Notes under the pieces: generated by a model
What the model was told of the DNA's origin: nothing
The model's database searches: none
The model's input: the letters and a program-made list of their open reading frames with translations, nothing else
Part shown: in pieces, positions 44,406-52,868 of the stretch
Layout: the number at the start of each line of letters is the position of its first letter
How positions within the stretch are numbered: the stretch's first letter is position 1
Position numbers and translations under genes: made by a program
Source of the DNA: Bacillota bacterium
GTDB lineage: Bacteria > Bacillota > Sulfobacillia > Sulfobacillales > Sulfobacillaceae
Direction of reading: 5' to 3'
DNA: 64,000 nt
Assembly: GCA_021806205.1 (NCBI GenBank)
Contig: JAJZXX010000176.1
Location: forward strand, 19,996-83,995

Positions 44406-45638
44406 GTGCTAACCATTGTGGGTGGAGGCCCCGGGGATCCCGGCCTATTGACCGATTTGGCCGTGTCCTACTTAAATCGGGCCCACAGAGTGTTTGTGGA
44501 ACCCTTGGTGCGATCCGCGCTGGGTGACCGCGAGAATTGGTTAGCCAAAGTCCATGGCGCCTTTTTGGATGAAGGGCCCGTGTTTCAGGAGGATGAGGTG
44601 GTCTGGCTGGTGCCGGGCACGCCGAGCCTATATGGTCCGGCGACTCAGTGGCTATCCAACCTGTCTTCGGAGAATTGGCAGTACATCCGTATCGTTCCCG
44701 GGGTGCCTCAACACACGGCGGCCTTGGATCGACAAGGCATTCTCTTGGCGGAGTCCGTGATTACAATTGCAGACGATGAGGGTGAAAGGGGATTAACCTT
44801 TCGCCAAGGTTGCTGGGAGGGACCCCAGTTGTCACGCCGGGTGGCTTGGCAAGAGGCCCGTCCCTTAAGTGGCATTCGGGTGGTGCTGTTGCGCGGGGGA
44901 GCCGGCGCGGTTCGAGCCAGGCGCTGGTTCGAAGACTGGGGGGCGGTGGTCGACGTCTATCCGGTATCGCGGTTGACAGACCCACCAGATGTCGATGCGG
45001 TTGATGCGGCCATTCACCGGGTCGTGCGGTACGATTGGGTGGTGTTCACCAGCGCTGAGGGAATCCGTCGCTGGTTTGAACGCCTCCGCCATTTCGGCAC
45101 GGATATCCGCAAAATGCGCGCTAAGGTAGGCGTGGTAGGCCCGGAGACAGCCATGGCCTTGCGCGAGTTAGGGTTGGTGCCTGATCTGATGCCGACCTTC
45201 GAGTACAGCCAAGAGGGTTTAGTACAAGCTTTTCGCGAAGTACCCGTGCGAGGGGTGACCATTTTATTGCCAGGGGGCCAGTTAAACCGGAACCTTCTCA
45301 GCGACGAACTGCGGGGGCGGGGAGCCTTAGTCGACGAAGTGGTGCTATACCAAAATGTGAAGGCGCCGGTGTCCCTTCCACTATTGCAGGCCGTCCGCAC
45401 CGAATCAATCCAGGCTCTGTTATTTACGGCGTCTTCGCAAGTGGAGTATCTCTTAGAGGCCCTCTCTGTCGACGACCGTCGCCACCTAAGCCAGATTCCG
45501 GCCTTTTCCATTGGGCCTCTCACCACACGGACGTTGATGCATTACGGCCTTTCGCCTGCCGACGAGGCGCCCGAACCCTCGTTAAGGCTGTTGGCTGAAG
45601 CGGTGAAAGACTATTACGGAAGACCGAAAACTAGCTAG
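44406..45638 (+). CDS. hemD: Uroporphyrinogen-III synthase fused to a shortened methyltransferase-like domain
   Basis: A 410-residue two-part protein. The C-terminal about 255 residues are HemD-like (VVFTSAEGIRRWFE, KVGVVGPETAMALRELG, LFTASSQVEYLLE), closing hydroxymethylbilane to uroporphyrinogen III. The N-terminal about 135 residues start LTIVGGGPGDPGLLT, the SAM-binding loop of uroporphyrinogen-III methyltransferase. They continue with weakly matching WLVPGTPSLYGPA and RIVPGVPQHTAALD but lack the C-terminal half of that fold, so methylation is doubtful. The start is GTG 44406 with GGAGG at 9 nt, coupled to hemC. Confidence 0.87.
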   Translation: MLTIVGGGPGDPGLLTDLAVSYLNRAHRVFVEPLVRSALGDRENWLAKVHGAFLDEGPVFQEDEVVWLVPGTPSLYGPATQWLSNLSSENWQYIRIVPGVPQHTAALDRQGILLAESVITIADDEGERGLTFRQGCWEGPQLSRRVAWQEARPLSGIRVVLLRGGAGAVRARRWFEDWGAVVDVYPVSRLTDPPDVDAVDAAIHRVVRYDWVVFTSAEGIRRWFERLRHFGTDIRKMRAKVGVVGPETAMALRELGLVPDLMPTFEYSQEGLVQAFREVPVRGVTILLPGGQLNRNLLSDELRGRGALVDEVVLYQNVKAPVSLPLLQAVRTESIQALLFTASSQVEYLLEALSVDDRRHLSQIPAFSIGPLTTRTLMHYGLSPADEAPEPSLRLLAEAVKDYYGRPKTS

Positions 45639-45643
45639 CCTGC

Positions 45644-45649
45644 TATAAT
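45644..45649 (+). promoter_or_regulatory. Extended -10 promoter before hemB
   Basis: TGCTATAAT (45641-45649) is a perfect extended -10 (TGnTATAAT), 27 bp before the hemB start, within an otherwise continuous hem operon. No clear -35 is needed for this class. Confidence 0.5.
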
Positions 45650-45675
45650 AAAGGCAAAATTGAGGTGTGATACAG

Positions 45676-46653
45676 ATGTTTCCCAAAGAACGCCCCCGAC
45701 GTTTACGGCAGACCGAGACGATAAGGCGGCTGGTCCAGGAAACACGCTTGGTTCCGGATCAACTCATTTATCCCGTGTTTGTTAAGCCGGGGCACTCTCG
45801 TCAAGATCCCATCGCATCGATGCCAGGCCTCTTTCAATGGTCTTGCGATACACTGGTCGCGCACTTAAGGCAAGCGTATGATCGTGGCGTCAGAAGTTTT
45901 CTCCTCTTTGGCATACCCGAAAAAAAAGACCCCGTGGGTTCTGAGGCCTATGCCCGAGATGGGGTGTCACAGGTGGCCATTCGTGCCATTCGGGAGGCTT
46001 TGCCGGACGCCGTAATTATTGCCGATTTGTGTCTATGCGAATATACCGATCACGGCCATTGCGGGGTCATAAACGGGCGTGACGTGGACAATGATGCCAC
46101 ACTGGACCTCTTGGGTCAAACCGCTGTGGCCCAGGCACAAGCTGGAGCCACGCTGGTGGCGCCTTCGGACATGATGGATGGCCGAGTGGGCGCCATTCGC
46201 GCCCAACTCGATGCGGCCGGCTTCACTCATGTGGGCATTATGTCATATGCGGCCAAGTATGCGTCAGGGTTTTACGGTCCGTTTCGAGAAGCGGCTGAGA
46301 ATGCCCCGGCTTTCGGGGACCGCCGAACCTATCAAATGGATCCGGCGAACCGGCGCGAGGCTTTAAAGGAGATTGCGCTGGATCTTGAGGAAGGGGCGGA
46401 TTGTCTGATTGTGAAGCCTGCGTTGCCCTACCTCGATATTGTGTCAGACGTGCACCGAGCCGCCGTAGTGCCGGTGGCGGCCTATCAGGTATCGGGTGAA
46501 TTTGCCCTCGTGGAGGCCGCGGCGCAAAATGGCTGGATCGATCGAAGGCGGGTTATTTTAGAGACTCTGACCAGCATAAGGCGGGCAGGTGCGGATCTGA
46601 TTATTACCTATTGGGCGTATGAGGCGGCGCCTTGGTTATCCCCCCTGGGGTGA
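45676..46653 (+). CDS. hemB: Delta-aminolevulinate dehydratase
   Basis: Condenses two 5-aminolevulinates to porphobilinogen. The 325 residues show the zinc-binding DLCLCEYTDHGHCG (three cysteines and a histidine, so zinc- rather than magnesium-dependent), and the two Schiff-base lysines in SYAAKYAS and IVKPALPYLD. ATG 45676 has GAGGTG 8 nt upstream. It is the last recognisable heme gene; hemL, which follows in Bacillus, is replaced by selA. Confidence 0.97.
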   Translation: MFPKERPRRLRQTETIRRLVQETRLVPDQLIYPVFVKPGHSRQDPIASMPGLFQWSCDTLVAHLRQAYDRGVRSFLLFGIPEKKDPVGSEAYARDGVSQVAIRAIREALPDAVIIADLCLCEYTDHGHCGVINGRDVDNDATLDLLGQTAVAQAQAGATLVAPSDMMDGRVGAIRAQLDAAGFTHVGIMSYAAKYASGFYGPFREAAENAPAFGDRRTYQMDPANRREALKEIALDLEEGADCLIVKPALPYLDIVSDVHRAAVVPVAAYQVSGEFALVEAAAQNGWIDRRRVILETLTSIRRAGADLIITYWAYEAAPWLSPLG

Positions 46654-46815
46654 CGCACAGTAATCGGCGCCGTCTTGTTCCGGGAGAACGGGGTGGCACT
46701 ACGGAATTACGACAGCCCTGGCAGGGGCTAGCAGCAAGTTGTCCCCAAGGTTAGTGGGTTGGTTTGACCCGGGCCCGGTGGTGGATCGCCTGCGATACGA
46801 AAGAGGAGCGGCCTG

Positions 46816-48213
46816 ATGACCAGCAAAGAGAATTCCCGCCAACACCGATTGCGCAAGATTCCAGCCGTCCAAACGGTTATGCGGTCTCTGCCTGAGGCCG
46901 ATGAGATGCCCCGAGTGTGGGTGAATCAGGCCGTACATCGCGTGCTGTCCGATATTCGAGGTCGCGTGGAGGTCGGCCAGTCCGTTCCGGCGATGGCCGA
47001 GATACACCAGCGGGTCAAGGATGCGGCCCTGGAATTAGCCAGGCCCCACTTGAGGCCGGTGATTAATGCGACCGGCGTTTTGATTCATACCAATTTGGGC
47101 CGGGCCCCCCTGCCCTCGGCTATGATGGAACATCTCACGGCCATCGCGACCCGATATTCCACCTTGGAGTACCGCCTTGGGGAAGGACAACGTGGATCGC
47201 GCCACGAACATGTCGAAGATTTGCTGGCTGAATTGGCTGGCGCCGAGGCAGCCATGGTGGTCAATAACAATGCCGCCGCGGTCCTCCTGGCGTTGTCCAC
47301 GATGGCCCAGGGACGCGAAGTTATTGTATCGCGGGGGGAGATGGTGGAGATTGGGGGATCGTTTCGCATTCCTGATGTGATGGCATTGTCGGGGGCCCGC
47401 TTGGTGGAGGTGGGGACCACCAACAAGACGCATCGTCATGATTACGAACGGGCGATCAACGAAAACACGGCGCTCCTACTGAAAGTGCACCAATCAAACT
47501 TCCGCCAGGTGGGATTTGTCAAGAGCGTCCCGGTGTCCGAATTGGTGGCGGTGGCACAAAGTCAGGGCATCCCTGTGATGGAGGATTTGGGGAGCGGCGT
47601 GCTCCTGCCGTTTAGCCTGGAAGGGCACTCGGAGCCTACAGTCCCCGAAGCGGTGCGAGACGGCGCGGCCATTACCACGTTTTCCGGCGACAAGCTTCTG
47701 GGGGGACCCCAGGCCGGGTTGATTGTCGGGGATCAGGCGTGGATTTCGGCCATGAAGAAGAATCCGTTGGCGAGGGCAGTGCGCGTCGACAAGATGACCT
47801 TGGCTCTATTGGAATTAGTGCTCCGCTGGTACTGTGAAGATCGTGGACGGGATTTGCCGCTTTGGCGTATGATTTATATGTCTATGGAAAGTATTTTGCA
47901 GCGCTCCGAGGCCCTGGTCGCGAAGTTGCGCCAGCAGGTGCCCGAGATAACGGTCGCCATCGTGCAGGATTGGTCCGAAGTGGGTGGGGGTTCCATGCCC
48001 GGCACGCGCCTGAAGACCTGGGCGATTGCGATTGATCTGGCCGACGACCGATTGGGCAAAGTCGAGGCGGCGTTGCGCCTGGCTCCCCACCCCGTGGTGG
48101 CCCGGATTAGCCGGGGTCAGCTTGTGCTCGATTTAAGAACCGTGTTTGAGGAAGAAGAGCCATTACTGTTAAAGACAGTGTTGGACGCACTAAAGGTGCA
48201 GAGCTCTGAATAG
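46816..48213 (+). CDS. selA: L-seryl-tRNA(Sec) selenium transferase
   Basis: PLP enzyme that turns Ser-tRNA(Sec) into selenocysteinyl-tRNA using selenophosphate. The 465 residues include VINATGVLIHTNLGRAPL, GSRHEHVEDLLAELAGAEAA and the PLP-lysine segment FSGDKLLGGPQAGLIVG, typical of SelA. ATG 46816 is preceded by GAGGAG. No selB, selD or tRNA-Sec lies in the window, and no in-frame UGA gene was noticed. The 162-bp leader contains an AGCCC-6-GGGCT-type hairpin (46714-46730) but no identified regulatory RNA. It is followed 20 bp later by etfB. Confidence 0.93.
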   Translation: MTSKENSRQHRLRKIPAVQTVMRSLPEADEMPRVWVNQAVHRVLSDIRGRVEVGQSVPAMAEIHQRVKDAALELARPHLRPVINATGVLIHTNLGRAPLPSAMMEHLTAIATRYSTLEYRLGEGQRGSRHEHVEDLLAELAGAEAAMVVNNNAAAVLLALSTMAQGREVIVSRGEMVEIGGSFRIPDVMALSGARLVEVGTTNKTHRHDYERAINENTALLLKVHQSNFRQVGFVKSVPVSELVAVAQSQGIPVMEDLGSGVLLPFSLEGHSEPTVPEAVRDGAAITTFSGDKLLGGPQAGLIVGDQAWISAMKKNPLARAVRVDKMTLALLELVLRWYCEDRGRDLPLWRMIYMSMESILQRSEALVAKLRQQVPEITVAIVQDWSEVGGGSMPGTRLKTWAIAIDLADDRLGKVEAALRLAPHPVVARISRGQLVLDLRTVFEEEEPLLLKTVLDALKVQSSE

Positions 48214-48233
48214 CGTGAGGGGGTTATCGTCGG

Positions 48234-49001
48234 ATGAAGATTTTGGTGTTAGTCAAGCAAGTGCCGGATACGGCGACGAAGATTCGCCTCAATCCTCGTG
48301 AAGCGGCCATTCAAACGGATGGCATCAAATGGGTGATCAATCCGTATGACGAATTTGCGATTGAGGAGAGTTTGCGACTGCGGGAGAAGTTTGGCGGCGA
48401 AGTAGTGGTCGTGTCGTTGGGCCCGGTTCGGGTGGAGGAGGCGATTCGCCAAGCGCTTGCCATGGGCGCGGACCGGGCCATCCATGTGGTGGGGGATGCG
48501 GTGTTAGATAGCGCGGGCGCGGCTCGGGCATTGGCACGGGTGTGCCAGGACCAGGAATTTGACCTGATCTTTACAGGCAAGCAAGCGGTCGACGATGATC
48601 AGGCCCAGGTGGGCTCATTGGTGGCAGTCGAACTTGATCTGCCTCAGGCGACGGTGGTGATTCAGTTGGAAATCGATCCGGATACCCGACGCATTCGGGC
48701 TCAGCGCGAACTCGAGGGGGCCACAGAATGGGTGGAATTGCCGATGCCGGCGGTTCTGACGGCACAGCGCGGGCTGAATGAGCCGCGCTATCCGACCTTG
48801 CCCAATATTATGAAGGCGAAGAAAAAGGAAGTGAAGACCGTCCCGTTAGACACTCTGGGACTGAAGGACGCGATGTGGGTCACCATCGAGGAGCTTACGC
48901 TGCCCTCGGAAAGGCCACCCGCCAAAATTTTGACCGGCGATCCCGGGGAGGCGGCTTTGGAACTCGTCCGTCTGTTGCATGAAGAGGCTAAGGTTATATA
49001 G
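48234..49001 (+). CDS. etfB: Electron transfer flavoprotein beta subunit
   Basis: AMP-binding subunit of ETF, which collects electrons from acyl-CoA dehydrogenases. The 255 residues begin MKILVLVKQVPDTATKIRL and include the beta-signature VNPYDEFAIEESLRLREK-type INPYDEFAIEE, AMGADRAIHV and TGKQAVDDDQAQVG. It is followed 12 bp later by etfA. The FadF/EMO-type oxidoreductase at 25.2 kb is the likely route from this ETF to menaquinone. Confidence 0.96.
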   Translation: MKILVLVKQVPDTATKIRLNPREAAIQTDGIKWVINPYDEFAIEESLRLREKFGGEVVVVSLGPVRVEEAIRQALAMGADRAIHVVGDAVLDSAGAARALARVCQDQEFDLIFTGKQAVDDDQAQVGSLVAVELDLPQATVVIQLEIDPDTRRIRAQRELEGATEWVELPMPAVLTAQRGLNEPRYPTLPNIMKAKKKEVKTVPLDTLGLKDAMWVTIEELTLPSERPPAKILTGDPGEAALELVRLLHEEAKVI

Positions 49002-49013
49002 GGGGATAGGGAT

Positions 49014-49991
49014 ATGGCACAAGGCATATTAGTAGTGATCCATCAAGAAAATGGGCGGGTACGCCGGGTTGCCCATGAAATTCTGTCCTTAGCTCAATCA
49101 CTGGCACCAGGACATGTGACGGCGGTTGCTTTCGGTGACCAGGTCGATCAAACGCAAGAGACGTTAGGGCGCTACGGTGCGGACCAGGTGGTGTTGTTGT
49201 CCGATCCCATTTATCACCGGTATAGCTCAGACGGATTTGCCCAGGCGCTCAAGGGGGTGTGCGAGGTCATCGATCCCGAAGCGCTCTTTTTTCCGGCGAA
49301 TGCCTGGGGCCGCGATTTGGCACCCAGAACGGCAGGAACGATAGGGGCGGGGCTGGCGAGCGACTGTACGGAAGTGTACCGCGGCGACGGGGGTCGATTG
49401 GGGGCCATCCGGCCGGTGTATGCGGGCAAGGCCTACGCGCGCGTGGCGATTCACACGCCACGCCAGGTCTTTTCATTGCGTCCCAACGTACAGACCGTCG
49501 TGGAAAGCGGCCGGGCCGCCGAGGTGGTGTCAGTCGACTTGTCGCTGGACGCCTCGGACTTTAAGGCCATCGTCACTGAGGTCCAAGAGAGTCAAGGAGC
49601 CAAGCTGGAATTAACCGAAGCGGATGTGATTGTGTCAGGCGGGCGTGGTATTAAGTCCCCCGAAAACTTTCAAATCTTGGAACAATTGGCTGATGCATTA
49701 GGTGCAGCATTGGGATCGTCGCGCCCAGTGGCGGACGAAGGCTGGGTTCCCCACTCGTACCACATCGGTCAAACCGGCAAAGTGGTGAGTCCGACGATGT
49801 ATGTGGCCGTAGGAATTTCCGGCGCCATCCAACATCTGGCGGGCATTTCAGGGTCTAAATATATTGTGGCTATTAACAGCGATGCCGATGCACCGATTTT
49901 TAAGGCGGCTAACTATGGCATTGTGGGCGACTTGTTTGAAGTGGTTCCTCGGCTGGCCCAGGCCGTTCGCGATATTAAGCAAGACGCGTAA
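49014..49991 (+). CDS. etfA: Electron transfer flavoprotein alpha subunit
   Basis: FAD-binding subunit of ETF. The 325 residues show the C-terminal FAD domain with [35 protein letters not shown] and the [16 protein letters not shown] signature, shortened here. ATG 49014 follows GGGGGATAGGG. It pairs with etfB, and the transcript ends at a terminator 22 bp past the stop. Confidence 0.97.
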   Translation: MAQGILVVIHQENGRVRRVAHEILSLAQSLAPGHVTAVAFGDQVDQTQETLGRYGADQVVLLSDPIYHRYSSDGFAQALKGVCEVIDPEALFFPANAWGRDLAPRTAGTIGAGLASDCTEVYRGDGGRLGAIRPVYAGKAYARVAIHTPRQVFSLRPNVQTVVESGRAAEVVSVDLSLDASDFKAIVTEVQESQGAKLELTEADVIVSGGRGIKSPENFQILEQLADALGAALGSSRPVADEGWVPHSYHIGQTGKVVSPTMYVAVGISGAIQHLAGISGSKYIVAINSDADAPIFKAANYGIVGDLFEVVPRLAQAVRDIKQDA

Positions 49992-50012
49992 CACCAAGCG
50001 ACTTAAATCTTC

Positions 50013-50044
50013 AGAACGGCTTCCTAAGGGGGGGCCGTTCTTTT
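50013..50044 (+). terminator. Rho-independent terminator after etfA
   Basis: AGAACGGC (50013-50020) pairs with GCCGTTCT (50034-50041), followed by TTT; the loop is 13 nt and G-rich. Confidence 0.75.
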
Positions 50045-50108
50045 GACGCATATCTAGGGACAGGGCGGTCATAGGGTAGGGTGAGACAGTTTCCAGGGGA
50101 GGGTTGAC

Positions 50109-51128
50109 GTGAAACGACCGGTGTCACTCCTGTTGCTGCTGATATTTGCTGCCGTTCAAATCTATTTTGCGCGAGTCCCATTGTCTCACCAAGTGCAGGG
50201 AACCAGTTGGATCGAGGTGAGCCGCCAAGCGGGCGGGTTGGTCCAACGTCAGGGCGCCTACTATTTGGTGACGCCCACTCAAAGTTACCGGTTAACCGCG
50301 AACCAAGTGCATATCACCGCTGACAAGCAAGGCCTGAATTGGGTGAATGTGCCGATGCCATCGGGGTCCGGTGTGTGGAAATTGGCGATGGGTCCCAATG
50401 CGCTCGCATTAGTCGGCATCGGGGGTCCGGTCTATCCGGCACCCAATGGTCAGTCGGTTCTGTGGGTCGACTCGGCTACCCGTTTGGGGTATCTCAGCCG
50501 CAATGGCGCCGATGGCCTAAGCCTTTTGTCAGCAAGATTCGGTGAGGTGGCTCGGATCGCCTGGGCACCAGACAGTCAAGCTATCGGGGTTGTGGGCCAA
50601 GGTCCCCAAGGCGTTGGCGCATACCTATGGGATGGCGACCACAATGTGAATCCGGTCGTGGTCGGACCGGATGTAAGCGCGCTAGGCTTTTCGCAGACCG
50701 ACACGCTGATGGTGGCGCTCACTAATGGGCGGGTGATAGTGCAAGGGCGCGGCATGTTGGCTTTGCCAGCCCTCAGTCCATTATATTTGGCGCGGGGTCA
50801 AAGCGACGTTCTTGGAGAAACGGCTAATGCTGTGATCTTCTGGAACGACGGTCAAAAGCTGGTCGCGAACCGGCCGGACCTTAAATGGGAAGGCAGGGCA
50901 GTATTTGCAGCGGATGGACGGCGCACCGCGATTTTGGGCAAGACCATGGGTGGCACCTGGGATTTACTGACCTATGATGCTGCGGCGCACCAACATTTGA
51001 ACATCTCGTTGCCGTTTGCGGGCAAAACGCCCTACCATCTCTTGGGATTTTTGGGGAGTCATTGGGTGTTGGTCACTGTGCCGTCCGGGCCGCATCGTGG
51101 TACATATGCCTGGTGGATTCAAGGGTAA
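50109..51128 (+). CDS. Exported beta-propeller-like protein of unknown function
   Basis: A 339-residue protein with an N-terminal hydrophobic signal or anchor (residues 4-20) and no lipobox. The rest is a series of short strand-rich repeats (VLWVDSATRLGYLS, IAWAPDSQAIGVVG, AVFAADGRRTAILG) like WD40/TolB-type propeller blades, so an extracellular propeller fold is inferred. The start is GTG 50109 with GGGGAGGG upstream. It is a single gene between the etf terminator and the tRNA genes. Confidence 0.6.
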   Translation: MKRPVSLLLLLIFAAVQIYFARVPLSHQVQGTSWIEVSRQAGGLVQRQGAYYLVTPTQSYRLTANQVHITADKQGLNWVNVPMPSGSGVWKLAMGPNALALVGIGGPVYPAPNGQSVLWVDSATRLGYLSRNGADGLSLLSARFGEVARIAWAPDSQAIGVVGQGPQGVGAYLWDGDHNVNPVVVGPDVSALGFSQTDTLMVALTNGRVIVQGRGMLALPALSPLYLARGQSDVLGETANAVIFWNDGQKLVANRPDLKWEGRAVFAADGRRTAILGKTMGGTWDLLTYDAAAHQHLNISLPFAGKTPYHLLGFLGSHWVLVTVPSGPHRGTYAWWIQG

Positions 51129-51275
51129 CAGGACCACGGGAGTTTGTGAGGGTGCCAAAAAGATAGTGAAGTACTTTTCGGTTGGGACCGGCGATGGTAT
51201 AATCGAGGCTGTGGCCACAAGTTTTTCAATTGACAGCGGCACCGAAACCAGGTAGACTAAGCTTCGCGATTTGTT

Positions 51276-51350
51276 GGGCGGATAGCTCAGCGGTAGAGCA
51301 CCTGCCTTACAAGCAGGGGGTCACAGGTTCGAATCCTGTTTCGCCCACCA
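51276..51350 (+). tRNA. tRNA-Val (anticodon TAC)
   Basis: Complete cloverleaf: acceptor GGGCGGA/TTCGCCC, D-arm AGCTCAGCGGTAGAGC, anticodon loop CTTACAA, T-arm with GGTTCGAATCC, and encoded CCA end. First of three closely spaced tRNA genes. Confidence 0.97.
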
Positions 51351-51386
51351 ACGTGTGATAGCTGGCGAGGCGACGCGCCCAAATAT

Positions 51387-51462
<76 letters not shown>

Positions 51463-51483
51463 TCGTCTTTGAGAAGTGCATAC

Positions 51484-51560
51484 GGTCCCGTCGGTTAGTG
51501 GCCTAAGCCGCCGCGTTGTCAGCGCGGAGATCAGGGGTTCGAATCCCCTCGGGACCGCCA
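51484..51560 (+). tRNA. tRNA-Asp (anticodon GTC)
   Basis: Acceptor GGTCCCG/CGGGACC, anticodon stem CCGCG/CGCGG with loop TTGTCAG, T-arm GGTTCGAATCC, encoded CCA. Last tRNA of the cluster; the accessory region begins directly after its terminator. Confidence 0.97.
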
Positions 51561-51565
51561 TTGAT

Positions 51566-51595
51566 ATCTCCCTGGTGATAAGGGGGATTTTTTAT
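51566..51595 (+). terminator. Terminator of the tRNA cluster
   Basis: ATCTCCC (51566-51572) pairs with GGGGGAT (51582-51588) with one G-U pair; TTTTTTATT follows. Confidence 0.8.
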
Positions 51596-52107
51596 TCGGG
51601 GTATACGGTTGGACCTATTGATCGGAATTTCCATGAAGAAATTATTGGCACCCGCGCAAACGGGCTCTGGGGTTGCTGTCGGAATTCCGGACAGTAATGG
51701 TCTTGCGCTAACGCCGACGGCGTTTTTAGCGAGGAGGTCAAGCGGAGTTAGCTCCGATTGAGATAGGCAGAACCGCCGGGCCGAAAGAGTCAGGAGTATC
51801 CAACGGGGACCTAGCGAACGGCGATGTCTCATAGTCCGTCGCACCCCAACGTAGTTTAGACACCTTCCAACACAGGAATTCGCCTTTGTAGGGGGGGGAG
51901 CCCGCAATCGAGGCCGTTTTTATGGGATAGATAATCCGGTAGACAAATCTCAATTTCTAGGCGACGACGGGTTAGCGACACTGAAACTCGACAGCCAATA
52001 TTCATCAAGTCATTCAGCCCATGAGCATATTGTGACGGAGTAGGATTTTCTTAAGACCTTGGTTGGAGGATGCTCGCGCTGGCGCGACGTAGGTGCCGTG
52101 ATCGGGG
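51596..52107. other. Gene-free stretch with clustered hairpins
   Basis: No gene was recognised. On the plus strand 51650-51730 is rich in inverted repeats: CCCG-6-CGGG, a near-palindrome CTGTC-GGAATTCC-GGACAG (51676-51694), and a terminator-like AACGCC-GAC-GGCGTT followed by T's (51707-51730). The 12-mer CTGGGGTTGCTG here recurs inverted near 54765. It may be the end of an insertion element with its RNA. Confidence 0.4.
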
Positions 52108-52527
52108 TCATTCCCATGGATCAACGACGACGGCACGGCATCTCTGCAAGTCGCGAACATTGCGAGAGACGATTTGCATATCGTGAGCGATGGCTGTGGC
52201 GGCAATAAGCATGTCAACCGCAGGAAGGATGATCCCGTGCCTCTCGTTTTGGCCGAGGGCATCCCCCCAAATAAACATTACCCGCGAGTCGAGAGAAAGG
52301 ATGCGTCCGGCAAAGCGTTCGACGACCCGGGTTTGAAGCCAATCGTGCAAAAGCTCGTGGCGAACAGGGTCGGCAAGCTTACTGATTCCTTTTTGAATCT
52401 CACCAAGGGTCACGACGCTGAGATACAAAGACATTTCTTGGTGGGACGCCAACCACCGGATAACACCATGATTCGGGCGTTTTTTTAGAAGTTCTGATAT
52501 GACACAGGTATCGAGAAGATAATTCAC
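52108..52527 (-). CDS. vapC: PIN-domain toxin (VapC family)
   Basis: A 139-residue PIN ribonuclease. Acidic active-site residues are recognisable: Asp6 in LLDTCVISE, Glu43 in LSVVTLGEIQKG, and the later ILPAVDMLIAATA. Related VapC toxins cleave tRNA or rRNA. The start is GTG 52527, overlapping the antitoxin stop by 4 bp (GTGA), the usual coupled antitoxin-toxin order. The reading frame and active site look intact. Confidence 0.88.
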   Translation of the reverse strand: MNYLLDTCVISELLKKRPNHGVIRWLASHQEMSLYLSVVTLGEIQKGISKLADPVRHELLHDWLQTRVVERFAGRILSLDSRVMFIWGDALGQNERHGIILPAVDMLIAATAIAHDMQIVSRNVRDLQRCRAVVVDPWE

Positions 52528-52781
52528 CAGTCGATCTCCCGTGAGGAGTCAGAACGTCGGGCCAAGTCTAGTTCAACGCCATATAACGGCGACTCTTGAA
52601 AAAAATCGACCAAGGTGGTTTCGGAACGCGTTAAATTTTGATAATCATGGATTGACATCACCGCCACTTTGGGTTTTCCCCGTACGGTGATAAATTGCAC
52701 GCCGCGCTCGGCTTGCGTTACCAATTGGCTTAGTTTATTTTTGGCTTCTTGAAGTTGCCATTGGTCTTTCACGGTCGCCAT
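52524..52781 (-). CDS. Phd/YefM-family antitoxin
   Basis: An 85-residue antitoxin with the Phd/YefM N-terminal DNA-binding part (WQLQEAKNKLSQLVTQAERG, VRGKPKVAVMSIHDY) and an acidic tail (VDFFQESPLYG) typical of toxin-binding segments. ATG 52781 is chosen because an upstream in-frame ATG at 52805 lies in the -10 box. GTG 52772 is an alternative with better spacing from the GGAG. It is cotranscribed with the PIN toxin. Confidence 0.87.
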   Translation of the reverse strand: MATVKDQWQLQEAKNKLSQLVTQAERGVQFITVRGKPKVAVMSIHDYQNLTRSETTLVDFFQESPLYGVELDLARRSDSSREIDW

Positions 52782-52788
52782 CTCCAGA

Positions 52789-52834
52789 CTAGACTGTCTA
52801 GCCATTATGATAAGATGTGCCCTTGATGTCAAGG
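52789..52834 (-). promoter_or_regulatory. Toxin-antitoxin promoter with two palindromic operators
   Basis: On the minus strand TTGACA (52832-52827) and CATAAT (52809-52804) are spaced by 17 bp. A perfect palindrome CCTTGA-TG-TCAAGG (52821-52834) covers the -35, and CTAGAC-T-GTCTAG (52789-52801) covers the expected start site near 52797. This suits autorepression by the antitoxin. Confidence 0.7.
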
Positions 52835-52868
52835 CAAAAATATTTTCGGGTCTGCCTTAAAATTGTGA

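Noticed and set aside
46689-46706. GGGGTGGCACTACGG before selA resembles the T-box sequence AGGGTGGNACCGCG.
   Set aside because: It lies only about 40 bp after the hemB stop, so there is no room for a stem I with specifier loop, and no proper terminator follows it. Probably chance.
46654-46815. Possible tRNA-Sec in the selA leader.
   Set aside because: No acceptor stem pairing, no TCA anticodon loop and no T-loop consensus could be built.
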